Position numbers and translations under genes: made by a program | Source: Sphaerosporella brunnea | Lineage: Eukaryota; Ascomycota; Pezizomycetes; Pezizales; Pyronemataceae | Reading direction: 5' to 3' | Assembly: GCA_008704415.1 (NCBI GenBank) | Contig: VXIS01000194.1 | Coordinates: 26,381-90,380 of the forward strand | DNA: 64,000 nt | The notes under the pieces: generated by a model | What the model saw: the letters and a program-made list of their open reading frames with translations, nothing else | Database searches by the model: none | Told to the model about the DNA's origin: nothing | Shown: one piece after another, positions 1 to 10,586 of the stretch | How positions within the stretch are numbered: position 1 is the stretch's first letter | Layout: each line of letters starts with the position of its first letter

Positions 1-575
1 TCTTTCCTCCCCTTTCTTCCTCATCTGCGCGTCCTGTGCAAGTGCCTTTTCGGTTCCTCCACCGTTATCTCCGATGTCTAGTAGCTAACGCTGGCAGGAC
101 CAGCACGCGGCTACTGGGTGACAAGAGGTCTGGCAGGACCAAAGCAAGCGAACGACGTCTGCGTACGTATGTACCTACTTGATCCTTTTGGTTTTGGAGT
201 TAGTGCATGATATTTGACTTCAATTCTATGTGCGCCACCAGGGACTGGCCACACAATCTGCAGCTATTAGTTGCACTCACTCAATTTGAATACTCCTCCT
301 TGCTTTGCTCTCGCTCCGGATCTGGTCTCCACTCGAGGTGTGCTGCGTGCAACCCCAGTAAGTCGACCAGCACTCACTCACTCGGCCGTCTGCAAAATTC
401 AGAAACCAGCCAGAGACTACCTAGACTCATAGCGACCCGGATAGGCGGCAGCAAAAAGACAACTTACCATCCGCTCAGCCCGAATTAAAATGCAGTTTAT
501 CGCGAGGTTATTTCCGCGCACTGTAGCTCTTTGTAGACCCAGTAAGATGGTTTCATTCAAGCAAAAATTCAAAGA
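1..575. other. No gene recognised
   Basis: Only short open frames with no protein-like composition are present. I see no RNA gene and no repeat boundary that I can defend. Confidence 0.4.
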
Positions 576-665
576 GATCGTACAACCGCAGGATTGAAAC
601 CTGTGCGGCCGGACTAATCAGATGCCGAGTCTGGCACCTTAACCACTGGGTGTTCAATTCCGGTT
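576..665 (-). other. tRNA-like sequence, probable pseudogene or SINE head
   Basis: Read on the minus strand, this stretch has a D-loop-like AGTGGTTAAGG, a CAGA/TCTG anticodon-like stem and a T-arm-like loop (GGTTTCAATCC), in the right order for a tRNA. The acceptor ends do not pair and the T stem has a mismatch, so it does not fold as a functional tRNA. A tRNA-derived SINE head or a dead tRNA gene fits best. Confidence 0.35.
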
Positions 666-2599
666 TGTTATGCGTCACGGAGCATCTACAAGCAACTTTT
701 AGTTGCCGATTCGCAACGGCAATAACGGAAGTCCATTCTATCTTGCAATACTGCATAATGAATGACCAAACCCACCCAGCGACGAAACAAATGTATAGTA
801 TTGGTTGCTCAATGGTTGCTACCCATCCGCTCTCAATTGCCTTCCCTCTTTGCCAAGTACAAATTCTCAAGGAACGCATCGCTGTTCGGCTCGCATCCCA
901 GGAACTCTTTAAAACTGTGCATCTCCTCCCCACTGCCGCTATTTTCGAGAACTGTATATCTGTATCTCCTTTCCGTCACTCCATCCATGGGAGATTTCTT
1001 GAACGTAGTGTGCAACATGTCGGTGCTGAATACCTGGGACCAGAGATAGCGGTAGTATTCTTCCATACGTTAGTTGTAGCCGTCACCGAAAAGGGTACAG
1101 CCGACTTACCAGCATCATAACCGCTCATAATAGCAATGCCCGGGCCCCCGATTGGCGTGATGTGGGCGCGCCCGAAGGCTACTAACCCTACTATTATGGT
1201 ACACGCAGTCTGTAAAGGTGTTAAAAACGGCGAGGGGAGTCGCGGAACGTTTGGATGGCAAACATAAAACCGGAGTGATTTAGGGCCAGAGACAGGTTTT
1301 CCTGATCCGCTTTTTTTTTAAAATTTTACAGATAGAGCAGGACAAAGTAGACGGCAAGCAAATAAGAGAATTTTGTATGGTGAAAACCGTCCTGTGCCCC
1401 ACACAGGCCGAAGCAGGTCGGTGAATATGAAAGCTATTTGAGTGAGATAGCAGAATTCTCCTGTGTCTTCTTGTATTCTGTTTTGTTGATTCGCCTATCT
1501 GAACAAAGCTGAGCATGGAGCAGTTAGGCTGCGGGCTAGTGACAACTTAGGGGACCGGTGGAAAGGGAGGGTCTGGGCGTGAGGGGTTCGGGTTCGGTGC
1601 CGGGCAAGGAATGGTAGCGGAGTGGGATCCGGACGAAGGGCCCTTAAAAGCCCGGGGATCCCCTCCTCTCAGGGCCCTCTCCTCAGATCTCACGTTTTCA
1701 CTGTTCTCTTCCCCGCCCACCGCTGTCGTTGCTCTCCGCTTCCCTGTAGCTCTGCCTACGGGCGAGGCTGGGAGGAGTTAGGCTCGGCCCGGGGGGACTC
1801 GGAGTTGGCAGATCGATATCCGGCCACCAACTCTCACTCGCCCCTGGCCCGGGCTAGAGGCAGACCGGAGGATACGTTAGTTTTTTGGATGCGCTTTGTT
1901 CTGTTCGGTTTTTTTGCTCTCCTTGGCTTTTCATTTGCTCGATTCAAGTTATTAGGATGGCGATTTGTTTGGAAAATACATTGCTGTCTACAAGCCGCTC
2001 CCCGGAGGAAGGAACTAGTCTAGAGTCTCTAATGTGGTGGTGCTGTTTTGCAAAAAAAGGTCCTGCGATCGCTGGGTTAGGGCTCCGACGGTCTGAAATC
2101 TGGTGGGCGGATCTTCTTACACTCCCTTTATAGATTGCGTGCACCATACCTCCACCTCGACCCTGGGTGGATTTTTTTTTTCTAGATTTCTACGATTGTC
2201 CAACTGATAGCGCAGCAGTGCCCGGTGTTGCAGTAACAGATGCCATCCAGCGACGATGTCAGACACCCACACACCTCTGTACACGCGGGATATCTTATGG
2301 GGTGCCTGCCTCAGCGTTCCGGGGCGCCATTTCGTAAGTCGTAGCGACCTCAAAATTTCAGCGCGGGTTTTTCGCAAGGTGTGGCTACCTTAGCGGCCCC
2401 TCGCGGGATTTGAGTCATTTGAGCCATCATAACGCTGACCGTACCCCTTAACTCAAACCACCTAGTAGGGCCTATAATCCCACGTCTCGTGGTGAAATTC
2501 CAAGACCAATATCAGTCCTAAGGCTTCACGGGTAAAATTCTGACACCGATAGGGTAACCTCTGGGCGTCAGGCGCTGATGGGTGCCAATTCAAGGGTGG
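666..2599. other. No gene recognised
   Basis: Many short overlapping open frames occur on both strands, none with recognisable domains or a convincing intron pattern. There are short homopolymer runs near 1310 and 2170. I see no supported feature. Confidence 0.4.
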
Positions 2600-3170
2600 A
2601 ATGTGACAAGCACATATCACAGCGGTCCAGAAAGCGCTGATTCCATTGCCAGCTTTGCCGCGCTCGCGGGTTTGAGACATGGCCAAAATTGCCTTCTCCA
2701 GGACCGCCCCTCACCGCTGCGACACCACTACCTTGAACTGGCCGCCATTTTACCTGCGAGTAGCCGTCCTAGAGGTCGTGAAGGCGCTGAATTCATTGCC
2801 GGCATCAGTGTGCTTGTCAGTATTCAGCTGGTTGAGATCTTGTCAAAATCGCCTCCTCAGGTACTCCACCCTCCTGCTACCTCATTACCTTTAGTCGGCC
2901 GCTGTTTGACCTGAGAGTAGCTGTCCTTCGGCCCTAAAGACGCGGAATCTTTTGCCACCGTCGGCTTGCTTTTTGGTGATAAACTGGTAGAGCTCTCCTC
3001 CTCCTCCAGCCATATGCTATCCTACCTCCTTCAGCTGGCCACTGTTTGACCTAGGAGTATCCATACTCGGAGTCAATGATCTCCTGAATGGTGTCCCCTG
3101 TACGCCGCGCTGATTGGGAATGATCTAGAGAAGCTATTAGCAAAGTCGCCTCCTCCCCAATCACGTACCA
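2600..3170. repeat. Degenerate tandem repeat, unit about 140-160 bp
   Basis: A block containing GGCC(A/G)C(C/T)(A/G)TTT-ACCT followed by GAGTAGC(C/T)GTCCT-like sequence recurs near 2738, 2895 and 3032. The flanking text (GCTGAATTC-ATTGCC and AAA-TCGCCTCCTC motifs) recurs in the same register. At least three diverged copies are visible and a fourth partial copy may run to about 3170. Open frames here are by-products of the repeat. Unit borders are approximate because the copies have drifted. Confidence 0.6.
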
Positions 3171-4813
3171 GGTCTGAAGTTGGGGTGTGCAAATAGTGAG
3201 TGACGGGTCATGAAGATCCAAAACTTGAGTGACCGCTTATGATCCCAACTCGCGGCCATCTTACCCCCAATCTCAAGCTCACCTCCCAGCTGCAATGCCT
3301 CAGGTGCTGCCAGCGTGGTTTGCCCTGGGCGCAGCGTCGAACCAGCAGCTGCCTCAGACTCGTCGCAGGCGTCACTCATCCTTTACGCAACCGCCACGAC
3401 GACGAAGCACCGGCATGTATAAATATGGGCCGCACCAATAACAACGCGTCCGTCTATTCTTTCATTCTCATAACGCAACGCGGGGATGCCAGCCGCAGCT
3501 CTTTCACCGACCGACATTGCCGGTTTCAGCGATCCGGATACGCCATCCAACCAGCTCTCTTCTGCACTACTTGACCGATTTCCGCCCTGAGACCCTCCGC
3601 GGCCCGGCGTTCGCGAAGCACCCGCAACAAGTCACAGTACATGCACACCACGCCGTGTTGGCACGAGTTTTCACTCGATACATGTCTGGCGCCTTACGGC
3701 CGAGGATGGTGACTGACCACGTCCCAGGCCACGCTGAGAGGTTGGAGTGGGACCAGCTTCTAGGGTTCTTCGTATAAACCTGCTAGTAGCGCTGCAGAAC
3801 TGCACCGGAGAAGGCCCAGGCGAATTCGAGGAGTGGTTGTGGAGGACGGTTGAGTAAATGTTAGTCTCGAAGTGGTGTTGGATCCTGGGGGTTGCGGCTT
3901 CAGTATGCACGGAAGGAATGCGAGGGCTTTTTGTAACAATGGAACTGAGGTGAAGGAGTCCGCATTCAATGAATTCGTTCATATTCGGAGAATTGTTCAT
4001 GAGGTTTTGCCAGTCTGGAATCTCTGACTGAGCGGTTGCAGTCGGACAAAGATGTGCATGCTGGTGGTTAGAGAAGCACATCGGGTTGCGCTCGCTGCAG
4101 AAATTGGTTACTTTGAGGGGCTAATTGTTTCTAGATACTCAATGACTCAATTCACTGCAGTGAGGGTTGGATAATCGTCGCCACATCGTGTAAGGCTCCT
4201 GCTTGGACGAAGTACAAGTATCATACGCCCAAATATTGATGGGCGCTAGACGTGGCAGATCGAGCCAAAAGCCCGGGCCAAAAGCTTGAGCCAACATATT
4301 TTTGGGCTCGAGTTTTAACTGAGAATTTACATGCTGTGATGAACGCGGGTGATAGCGGATGAAGCGCACCGGATGAGGACATGAGTGATATCCTATGCTT
4401 CAAAACTTCCCTCTTCCCCATACCTACTACAGTCTACTCTGTCTATAAGAATGGGGCCCGGACCGTAAAGTGTTAGTGTTCTTATAGAGTGCTTATTCTA
4501 AAAGACAGAGTGGCGTGGCACAAGTGATCGTTCGTGACGCGGACTTGTGGCGATTGCAAAGTGCCTTAAGTAATATGGTGTGTTTATTACTTTTTCCGCT
4601 TGAGAAGAGCCTCACCGGTTTTAATCTTTTTCCAATAGGGTCTTGTACCGTGCTCTTCCGGCCAGTGGCGTGCAAACTCGCAAATCTTCTTGTTTTCGCC
4701 GTCCGACCAATTCTGGCGGGGTGCCGAGGCTGCTTTCTTTCCATTACCAGGTATGATGGTCTTTAAATTGCAGCGGGTCACGGAGATTTGTCTCGGCGGA
4801 TCTCGGCACTGTT
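3171..4813. other. No gene recognised
   Basis: Short frames only (up to about 136 codons on the minus strand at 3671-4081) without recognisable domains or splice structure. Nothing else is supported. Confidence 0.35.
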
Positions 4814-4862
4814 GGTTTGTTTGTTTTAATCATATTGCATTCGGCCGCTTGCGGCCATGGCA
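4814..4862 (-). mobile_element. 3'-end remnant of the Tad-like LINE family
   Basis: On the minus strand this carries the LINE 3' signature also seen at 29220-29290: ATGGCCGCAAGCGGCC, then a GATTAAAAC tail followed by AAAC repeats. Only the last 50 bp or so are recognisable, so this is a strongly 5'-truncated or eroded insertion. No target-site duplication was identified. Confidence 0.6.
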
Positions 4863-5949
4863 TATAGAGTACAGAATCACCGCCGCGCCCTTAGTCCCCC
4901 GCATCGGCAGGCCCCTCACGTTGCAGATGTTCGTCGCCTCAGTGTAGTCCCTCCACAGCATGGATTTACGCAACGAGAGCCACAATGGCATCACATAAAA
5001 TGGAACCCACTGCCAATGCGGCAGAAATGGTCACGTGGAGCACGAGGGTGCTCCGTGTCCATCTCGACCCGGTCCTGAGGATTTGTACGGTCGACGTTGA
5101 GGAAAAGCTTGAGGCCCCAGGAGTTTACTGGTGCCGTGTGGGAGTGAAGCAACTTATTCCAGCTCCCCTCCGTTTTCATTTCCCTAGAGCCCGGCTCAGC
5201 ATCTTGCACTGCATGTTCGGAATATCCCCTAGTGAACCGCATCCTCTAAGAGCACCTAAGTATCGGACTTCGTGAAGTACCATATTAATCTAGACGTACG
5301 GCGGGGCGAACGAATAAGGCGAGGCGAAAAAACGGTGTCAACTCTGCACATTTAATAATGCGGTCTTCACTTTTCCCTGAAACCGGCTAATGGGATTGCA
5401 CCGTAGTCCGGCGGCATTGCACCGTAATTCCCGCGGCGGCCGTCCGTATCATTCCATCGTCCCCTAGAGGCCCCGGCTGCACCGCGCGTTGTGCCGTTAC
5501 ACGATAACCAGAGCGAGAAGAGTAGAACTCCGAGGCGCTGGAAATCGCCTAGGCGGCCCGGAGACAGCTTTTCTTTTGCGGTGTGCGCAAGAGGGCTCGG
5601 CGACGATGTTGATCGAGCTGACAGGGTATATTAAACCAGCGTTCGCAATAGCAAGCCAAAACCTGGGCTGGCTGCTGCCGGGCGGGCATTTTGGACCAGG
5701 TGTCGGGGCAGCCCAGCCCAGCTGCGAATGATCGATCTCCAGTGAAGCACAGCAGCAACCACCATTGATAAAGCTCTCAAGTTTGTAGGGGAGGCAGACC
5801 GAACATGTTTCTTACTGCGAGAAAGCTCTCGGGCTGCAATCGCCTGTTTTGGTCGTGAAATAAATGTGGTTGACTTACTTTGTGTCTGGCTGTCGAAAAC
5901 ATCCGATATCACTCGATGCTCCTCTCGCTTCCCTAGCATCCAGTGCGTA
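4863..5949. other. No gene; eroded inverted-repeat element near 5640-5770
   Basis: No coding region is supported. The part near 5640-5770 (GGCTGGCTGC...GGGCGGGC... and GATCTCCAGTGAAG) resembles the hAT-like element copies at 13209 and 61738, but no terminal repeats or duplication can be placed here. Confidence 0.35.
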
Positions 5950-6252
5950 GTTGAGCACCCCGCAACGCACCAGAATCCCTGATCTGCCGGGTCGCGATGA
6001 GTATGCCTGGTCTAATTAGGCACCGGCTTGTCACCAGGTGAACCACCAAAATCTCACTTCGCGATGCCTAGAGAAAGCAGTTACTATGGGATTTCAACGA
6101 TCTTTGTCTACTCTGTGCCCATCGTCATTGTTGTCGCGGCCGTCGGGGTCCCGCTGGTGATTCACCACAATCTGGTGTCTACTTAGTTAGACCAGGCATG
6201 CTCATCGTGACCCGGCAGATTAGGGATTCAGGTGTGTCGCGGGGCGCTTAAC
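5950..6252. mobile_element. TA-flanked inverted-repeat MITE (Tc1/mariner type)
   Basis: The two ends are imperfect inverted repeats of about 70 bp. The left starts GTTGAGCACCCCGC and the right, reverse-complemented, starts GTTAAGCGCCCCGC; both continue through GAATCCCT-ATCTGCCGGGTC and ATGCCTGGTCTAA. Each end is bordered by TA (5948-5949 and 6253-6254), the target duplication of Tc1/mariner elements. The 303-bp length and lack of coding capacity make this a non-autonomous element. Family assignment is inferred from the TA and the repeat structure only. Confidence 0.75.
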
Positions 6253-6360
6253 TATCCACCGGAAGCTAGGGATGCTAGGGATGCTATATATCACCACCAC
6301 TGGCGGAGACGAGATCGCGATGCCTACAAACGGGATGCACGCGGTCGCGATTCCCAAACA

Positions 6361-6682
6361 GGATGACCATGTTTACTGTGGGATTTGTTCGTCGCGTTTA
6401 GTATTGTGTGCGGCGCGACTGGATAACTATTTGCAATGCCAATAGACAATGCGCGGACAAACGAGCGACCATCGCCCGTCTGTGGACACCTGAGGTCCAA
6501 GGGTAGATTTTGTGTACATAGCCACATTTCATGGCCGCAAGGGGCCGAATACATCATGATTAAAACAAAAAAACAAAACGAGCGACCAAGTTGTGTGGGA
6601 CAAAATGACGTGAGTGATCAATTGTGAGGGTGACTAAGCGCTGAGTGATTTCCTGTGACGCTCTCAACACCCGTTGCTATGG
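6361..6682. repeat. Dispersed repeat, copy 1 (split by a LINE fragment)
   Basis: This matches 14928-15133 (GGATGACC-TGTTTACTG..., CGACTGGATAACT-TTTGCAATGCC, GTTGTGTGG, GTGAGTGAT, CTCAACACCCGTT). Similarity resumes at 6687-6745 against 15308-15370. This copy is interrupted at 6472-6575 by a truncated LINE. Nature of the repeat is unknown and no coding capacity was recognised. Confidence 0.6.
6472..6575 (+). mobile_element. 5'-truncated Tad-like LINE copy with 13-bp target duplication
   Basis: A 104-bp insertion containing the last part of the LINE 3' untranslated region: TGTGGACAC-TGAGGTCCAA, ATGGCCGCAAG, GATTAAAAC and an A-rich tail. It is flanked by AAACGAGCGACCA on both sides (6459-6471 and 6576-6588). 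The uninterrupted repeat copy at 14928 lacks it, giving an empty-site comparison. Orientation is plus, with the tail at the right. This is a classic dead-on-arrival LINE insertion. Confidence 0.8.
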
Positions 6683-6689
6683 TCTCCTG

Positions 6690-7222
6690 CCCACCAAAAT
6701 TACCCCCGCTATCCTCAGTTTCTACGGTATACCAGATTGCGGCGGGCGCTCAGGCCCAGGAGGAGGAGGATGATTCGCCATCTTCTTCAGGGAGGAGTAT
6801 GAACCCGGCCCAGGGGCCATACCATTTTTCACCCTGTTCCTATCCTTTGTCACCTTTTTTTTTGTTCAATTGCGTCTGGTGTTTTTGGGTCGTTCCCGTG
6901 GTTGACCCACGAGATAGCATCAATAAGGGAGCGGACAGGATAAGTATGGCGATGAGCATTGAGTCTGTCGTGATTGTTCGCGATTGCATACAGACAATGA
7001 CATGAACCATCTCTGCGCCCTGCGGTTTGCACCGCCGCCCTGGACAGACCTTTCACGGTGTCACAAAAAACTCGAACCCTAACTCTCTATGTGCCTGAAA
7101 TGACCTAGAGCTACCCTGGTTTTTCTTTTGCGGTGTTCGCCGGGCGATCATAGAACGTCAATGAACTCCCTAAACAGAATGGAGCTGCAACAAGTAGCCC
7201 AATGTTCACATCACACAGCAAG
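6690..7222. other. No gene recognised
   Basis: Only short open frames occur. The first part continues the dispersed repeat weakly. Nothing else is supported. Confidence 0.4.
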
Positions 7223-7308
7223 TCCTTGTTAGTATAGTGGTTAGTATTTCCGCCTGTCATCACCATGACCGCCCGCGGGAGACCGGGGTTCAATTCCCCG
7301 ACAAGGAG
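7223..7308 (+). tRNA. tRNA-Asp (GTC) with intron
   Basis: The 7-bp acceptor TCCTTGT/ACAAGGA is complete, the discriminator is G, the D arm is standard and the T arm is CCGGGGTTCAATTCCCCG. The anticodon GTC is at 7256-7258. A 14-nt insertion after position 37 (about 7260-7273) is placed as a nuclear tRNA intron; removing it restores a 7-nt loop and the stem TCCGC/GCGGG. An almost identical copy lies at 15975-16060. Confidence 0.9.
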
Positions 7309-8148
7309 TAATACTTTTTTTTTGCGTGCATCATCAGAAGATCATTTCAGCCATCTGGATTTTTTAATGAGTCGCATTGAGCCGGCCGAGTGCAAGACTC
7401 AAAATGCTGGGCTGATAGCTGGCCCGGCTGCCGCGGCTTTTTTTGGACGAGTGATGCCCGATGACCGCCCTGCTGGCTCACTATCTCTCAATGCATGGAT
7501 GCAACCCTGCACATACGCTGCGAATAAATGAATGAACGCTATGTATGAGATCAACACTCCGGGCGGTATGCTGAGGTGCTCCTGCGAACCAATTATCAAC
7601 ACGATAGCTACCAGCTGGCCAACTTCCCCGCCTCCATCGTTGCCCCATCTAATCTGAGGCGGGCGGTCAGAACCGGCGGCATGAAGTTGCGGTAGACTTG
7701 GAAAAGGACGAAAAGTAGAGCGTCCGGCCGGCGGCGGGTGAGGCGGGGTTTCTCGGGGCCGCGGCATCCTTTTGTCGTAGAGACACTCATTCTGGTGACA
7801 CATATCTTTTCAGGAAACATCCCCCAGTGGCAGTGACAGAGACCCCACATGTCGACGTATGAACACACCCCGGCGACCATCCTCGAAGAACGCAACAGTA
7901 CTCTCGTTGTTTTGTCGATAGTCCAGGACTAATTCTCGTCGATCGCCTTTATGGCCATTGTCCTGTTCTCAGCCGGGCCGAGGTGGTCTTGCAACGAACA
8001 GTATTGCCATGATACACAGTGAATCAAACAACACGCAGGTACCTCTTTCGTGCTTTCGCAGTCAACCTCATCCTTCGTCCTTTCTCCTTTAACTCACGTC
8101 CAACAGCTTTCTCTTTCATCTCACAAACCCAAACGACTTGCATCCATA
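7309..8148. other. No gene recognised; pyrimidine-rich leader at the right end
   Basis: No coding region is supported. From about 8060 to 8148 the plus strand becomes C/T-rich (TTCGTCCTTTCTCC..., CTTTCTCTTTCATC), as is common just upstream of fungal start codons, and precedes the small spliced frame at 8149. Confidence 0.35.
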
Positions 8149-8366
8149 ATGGCCAAGTGCCGACACGCACGCACCAAAGCCTTCGCCAAGAGACACGCAA
8201 AAAAGCAGCATGCGATCAAAGCCAAAACCAAGCTCCAGAAGCGTAAGCAAGCTTACCTAATCGTATTGTTTTTCAAACCACGGTTCCGGTTGAACGCTAA
8301 CCTTGGGGCTACCTAGGTTTTCAAGGAACATTGACCTCTGACAACAGATTAATTCAGTGCGCGTAA
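8149..8366 (+). CDS. Possible small spliced gene, 47-aa basic peptide
   Basis: The start ATG follows a pyrimidine-rich leader (CATCCATAATGG). The first exon (8149-8242) is extremely rich in Lys, Arg, His and Ala. A GTAAGC donor at 8243, a GCTAAC branch site and a TAG acceptor at 8316 define a 74-nt intron; the second exon runs to a TAA at 8364-8366. The splice signals are good, but the predicted product is only 47 residues and I recognise no family. It could also be an upstream exon or leader frame of the serine protease gene that follows. It is listed because leader and intron fit this genome's style. Confidence 0.3.
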
Positions 8367-8613
8367 CCATTCCATCGCAATCCTCAGAAACACTTTCTCG
8401 CACCAATTCCACAGATTCTCCTTTCAGGCCCTGCAGTCCTGAGGGTGAAGGTACAAGAAAGAAAGGTGAATTGTACTGCATGTGATGCCACAGGCCTGTA
8501 ACGTTGCTTACGTGTAGAAGCTCTAGACCTACCTTCTCCAACCACGACCATGAGCCAACGGAATCAGACAGAGCAGCTTGTGGCCGCTGTTGCAATGCTT
8601 GTCGCTGGCGGAA

Positions 8614-10290
8614 ATGATGCCGAAGAGGACATTATTCGCATCTCCCAGATCCCCCGCACCGAAGCCCCCGTTGTTGAGCCCGACAGCTCTACCGCAGCCG
8701 CACATGATTGCACCGATTCGCTCCTGGCAGCACTTCGTTGGGGACTTCAAAAATACGGAGCGAGATTGGTTGAAGGATACGTATTTTTCAGTAGCCTTTG
8801 CCGTCTGGCAACCAAACTCCCGCATAGGCAAGAAACCCCCCCTCCCCCCCCAAAAAAAAAAAAAAAAAAAAAAAAAAAGGCTACTCGCGTGTAGTAATGT
8901 GCATAACCTCTGACTGAAGTCTGACAGGTTCCCGGTGATAAATTCGTTCGGGTTATTCGACATGTTTTACCACAATGGAAAGCGCCTTGGAGCCGCATCT
9001 ATTCCTCGCGCTTTCCGGATCACCGAGGTTCCAAGCGACGTTGCCCAATCGCTGCCACATATCCGGCAGCAGCTGATAGAAGCCAAGGATGCGCCCCTAC
9101 CTCTGGGTCTCACAGTGTTGAAGGTCGGCTTTTCGAGCGATTTCGCCGTTCCAGCCATTACCGTGCTTACAACCAGCGAGTTCCATTTGACGTCAGCGGC
9201 CGAAGTTCCAACCCCTATTGTTTTGTGTGTTGGACGGTTTGAATTGTTGGCTACCCTACGCGATCCACTCGGGCCCATCGATCACGGAGAGCAAGAAGCG
9301 AAGGAAATGTTAGAAGGCGGGGCCAGTGGAAGAGAGCTTCGTGACCGCATTAGGTGGTTGGAATCGATGAAGGTCTCGAAGAGATTTTGTTCAACCCCAG
9401 GGCCAATCTACCACGGAACGTCAATTGGCTTAGCTGTGGGCCCTGAAAGCAAAGGTTCAGCTGGCCTGTACGTTACACCGACGACGTCAGCCAATGGCTT
9501 CATCGCGAAGCGTAACTACCTTTTGACTGCCGCCCATGTTGTGCTCCCAGGAGGCTTCCCAGAGCGGATGGATGTGCCCTTCGACGACAGCGTTACCATT
9601 GTCCCTGTGGCTGATATCACCACGCCGGGGAGGCTTGATGTTGCACGGGTTCTCTTCGACCTTCAAAATTACTGGTTTCTAAACTCCGTCAAGGCGAAGG
9701 AGCTAGTTGTGGCCGCCAAAACCCCCTGCGGAACCGTGATGACGGGGAAAATTGGCTGCGACCCACAGGGATGGAGGGAAGACTGGGCCCTGATCTCTCT
9801 GGAAGACGTTTTCCGTGGAAAGAATGGCCTGTTCCGGGACCTAGAGGGCTTCGGAGACATCTCAAAAGGAGTTCAGGATATCGCAGCAGACGGTGAAGTG
9901 GAGGGCGGGGTGGATTTGTGCCATGATCGAACATGGTACAAGGACGGTGCCTCGACGGGATGGACGGCGGGCGAGGTATCTCAACAAGAACTCGAGTTGT
10001 TCTTAAAGAGCACCGCGGGCGAGGATTACCATGGTGCTGTCCACGAAAAAAACGTCGTGCGTGCAAGACTCGTCTTGCTCCAAGCCGCCGACGGGGCTTC
10101 GATGGCGGCTGCTGGAGACAGCGGCTCGGCGCTGTTCTCCTTGAGCGATGGGGGAAGGAAATTCGTCTGGGGGGGGATGATTGTGTCACTCTTTCGCCCA
10201 TCACTTGGGCAGGAGTTCGTGATGGCGGTACCGCAGTCGCAGATTCTGGAACAGCTGGCTCTGAGGACCGGTGTTCGCTGGGAGTTGTAA
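8614..10290 (+). CDS. Trypsin-fold serine protease-like protein
   Basis: Model: exons 8614-8780 and 8928-10290, joined through a GT...CTGACAG intron of 147 nt that contains long C and A homopolymers; product about 509 aa. The three parts of a chymotrypsin-type triad are visible: LLTAAHVV (His about 259), EDWALI (Asp about 341) and AAGDSGSALFS (Ser about 454, in the GDSGS motif). The roughly 200 residues before the protease domain are unrecognised. No signal peptide is obvious, so an intracellular role is possible. Substrate is unknown. The N-terminus is uncertain: a second protein-like frame opens at 8550 in another phase, so an extra intron or a frameshift is possible. Two partial copies lie downstream (11983-12130 and 16631-16960), so this gene belongs to a locally duplicated family. 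Confidence 0.7.
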
Positions 10291-10334
10291 TTCCATGGTA
10301 TTGGTCTTTTTTTTTTTTTTTTTTTTTCGTAGTA

Positions 10335-10586
10335 CTCACGCGGCCGGAATCATTGCACATCACGTGCCCGCAGGGTTAGGGTTATATTTTCTACCCGAAA
10401 GCACCCCGCTCGATACCCCCCCATTATCTCAACAACGGCGCGACCGATTTGATTCAAATTGATGTAGTAGGATACGCGAAAGTAAGCCCTCCAAAAATCA
10501 GCCGTTGTGGCCTGGCTCCGCCGCAACCCCACACACGTGAAAAATATAACCCCAACCGTGATGTTCAATGATTCCGGCCGCGTGAG
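10335..10586. mobile_element. TA-flanked inverted-repeat MITE, 252 bp
   Basis: The element begins CTCACGCGGCCGGAATCATT and ends with the reverse complement of the same text. The inverted similarity runs about 55 bp and includes a GGTT-GGGTTATATTTT stretch, with a small indel. TA occurs immediately outside both ends (10333-10334 and 10587-10588), as for Tc1/mariner insertions. It sits 44 bp past the stop codon of the protease gene, just after a run of 19 or so T residues. No coding capacity is present. Confidence 0.7.

Noticed and set aside
8846..8878. Long poly-A run next to a poly-C run as a retrogene tail
   Set aside because: It falls inside a plausible intron, with no target duplication and no intronless parent copy; most likely a slippage homopolymer.
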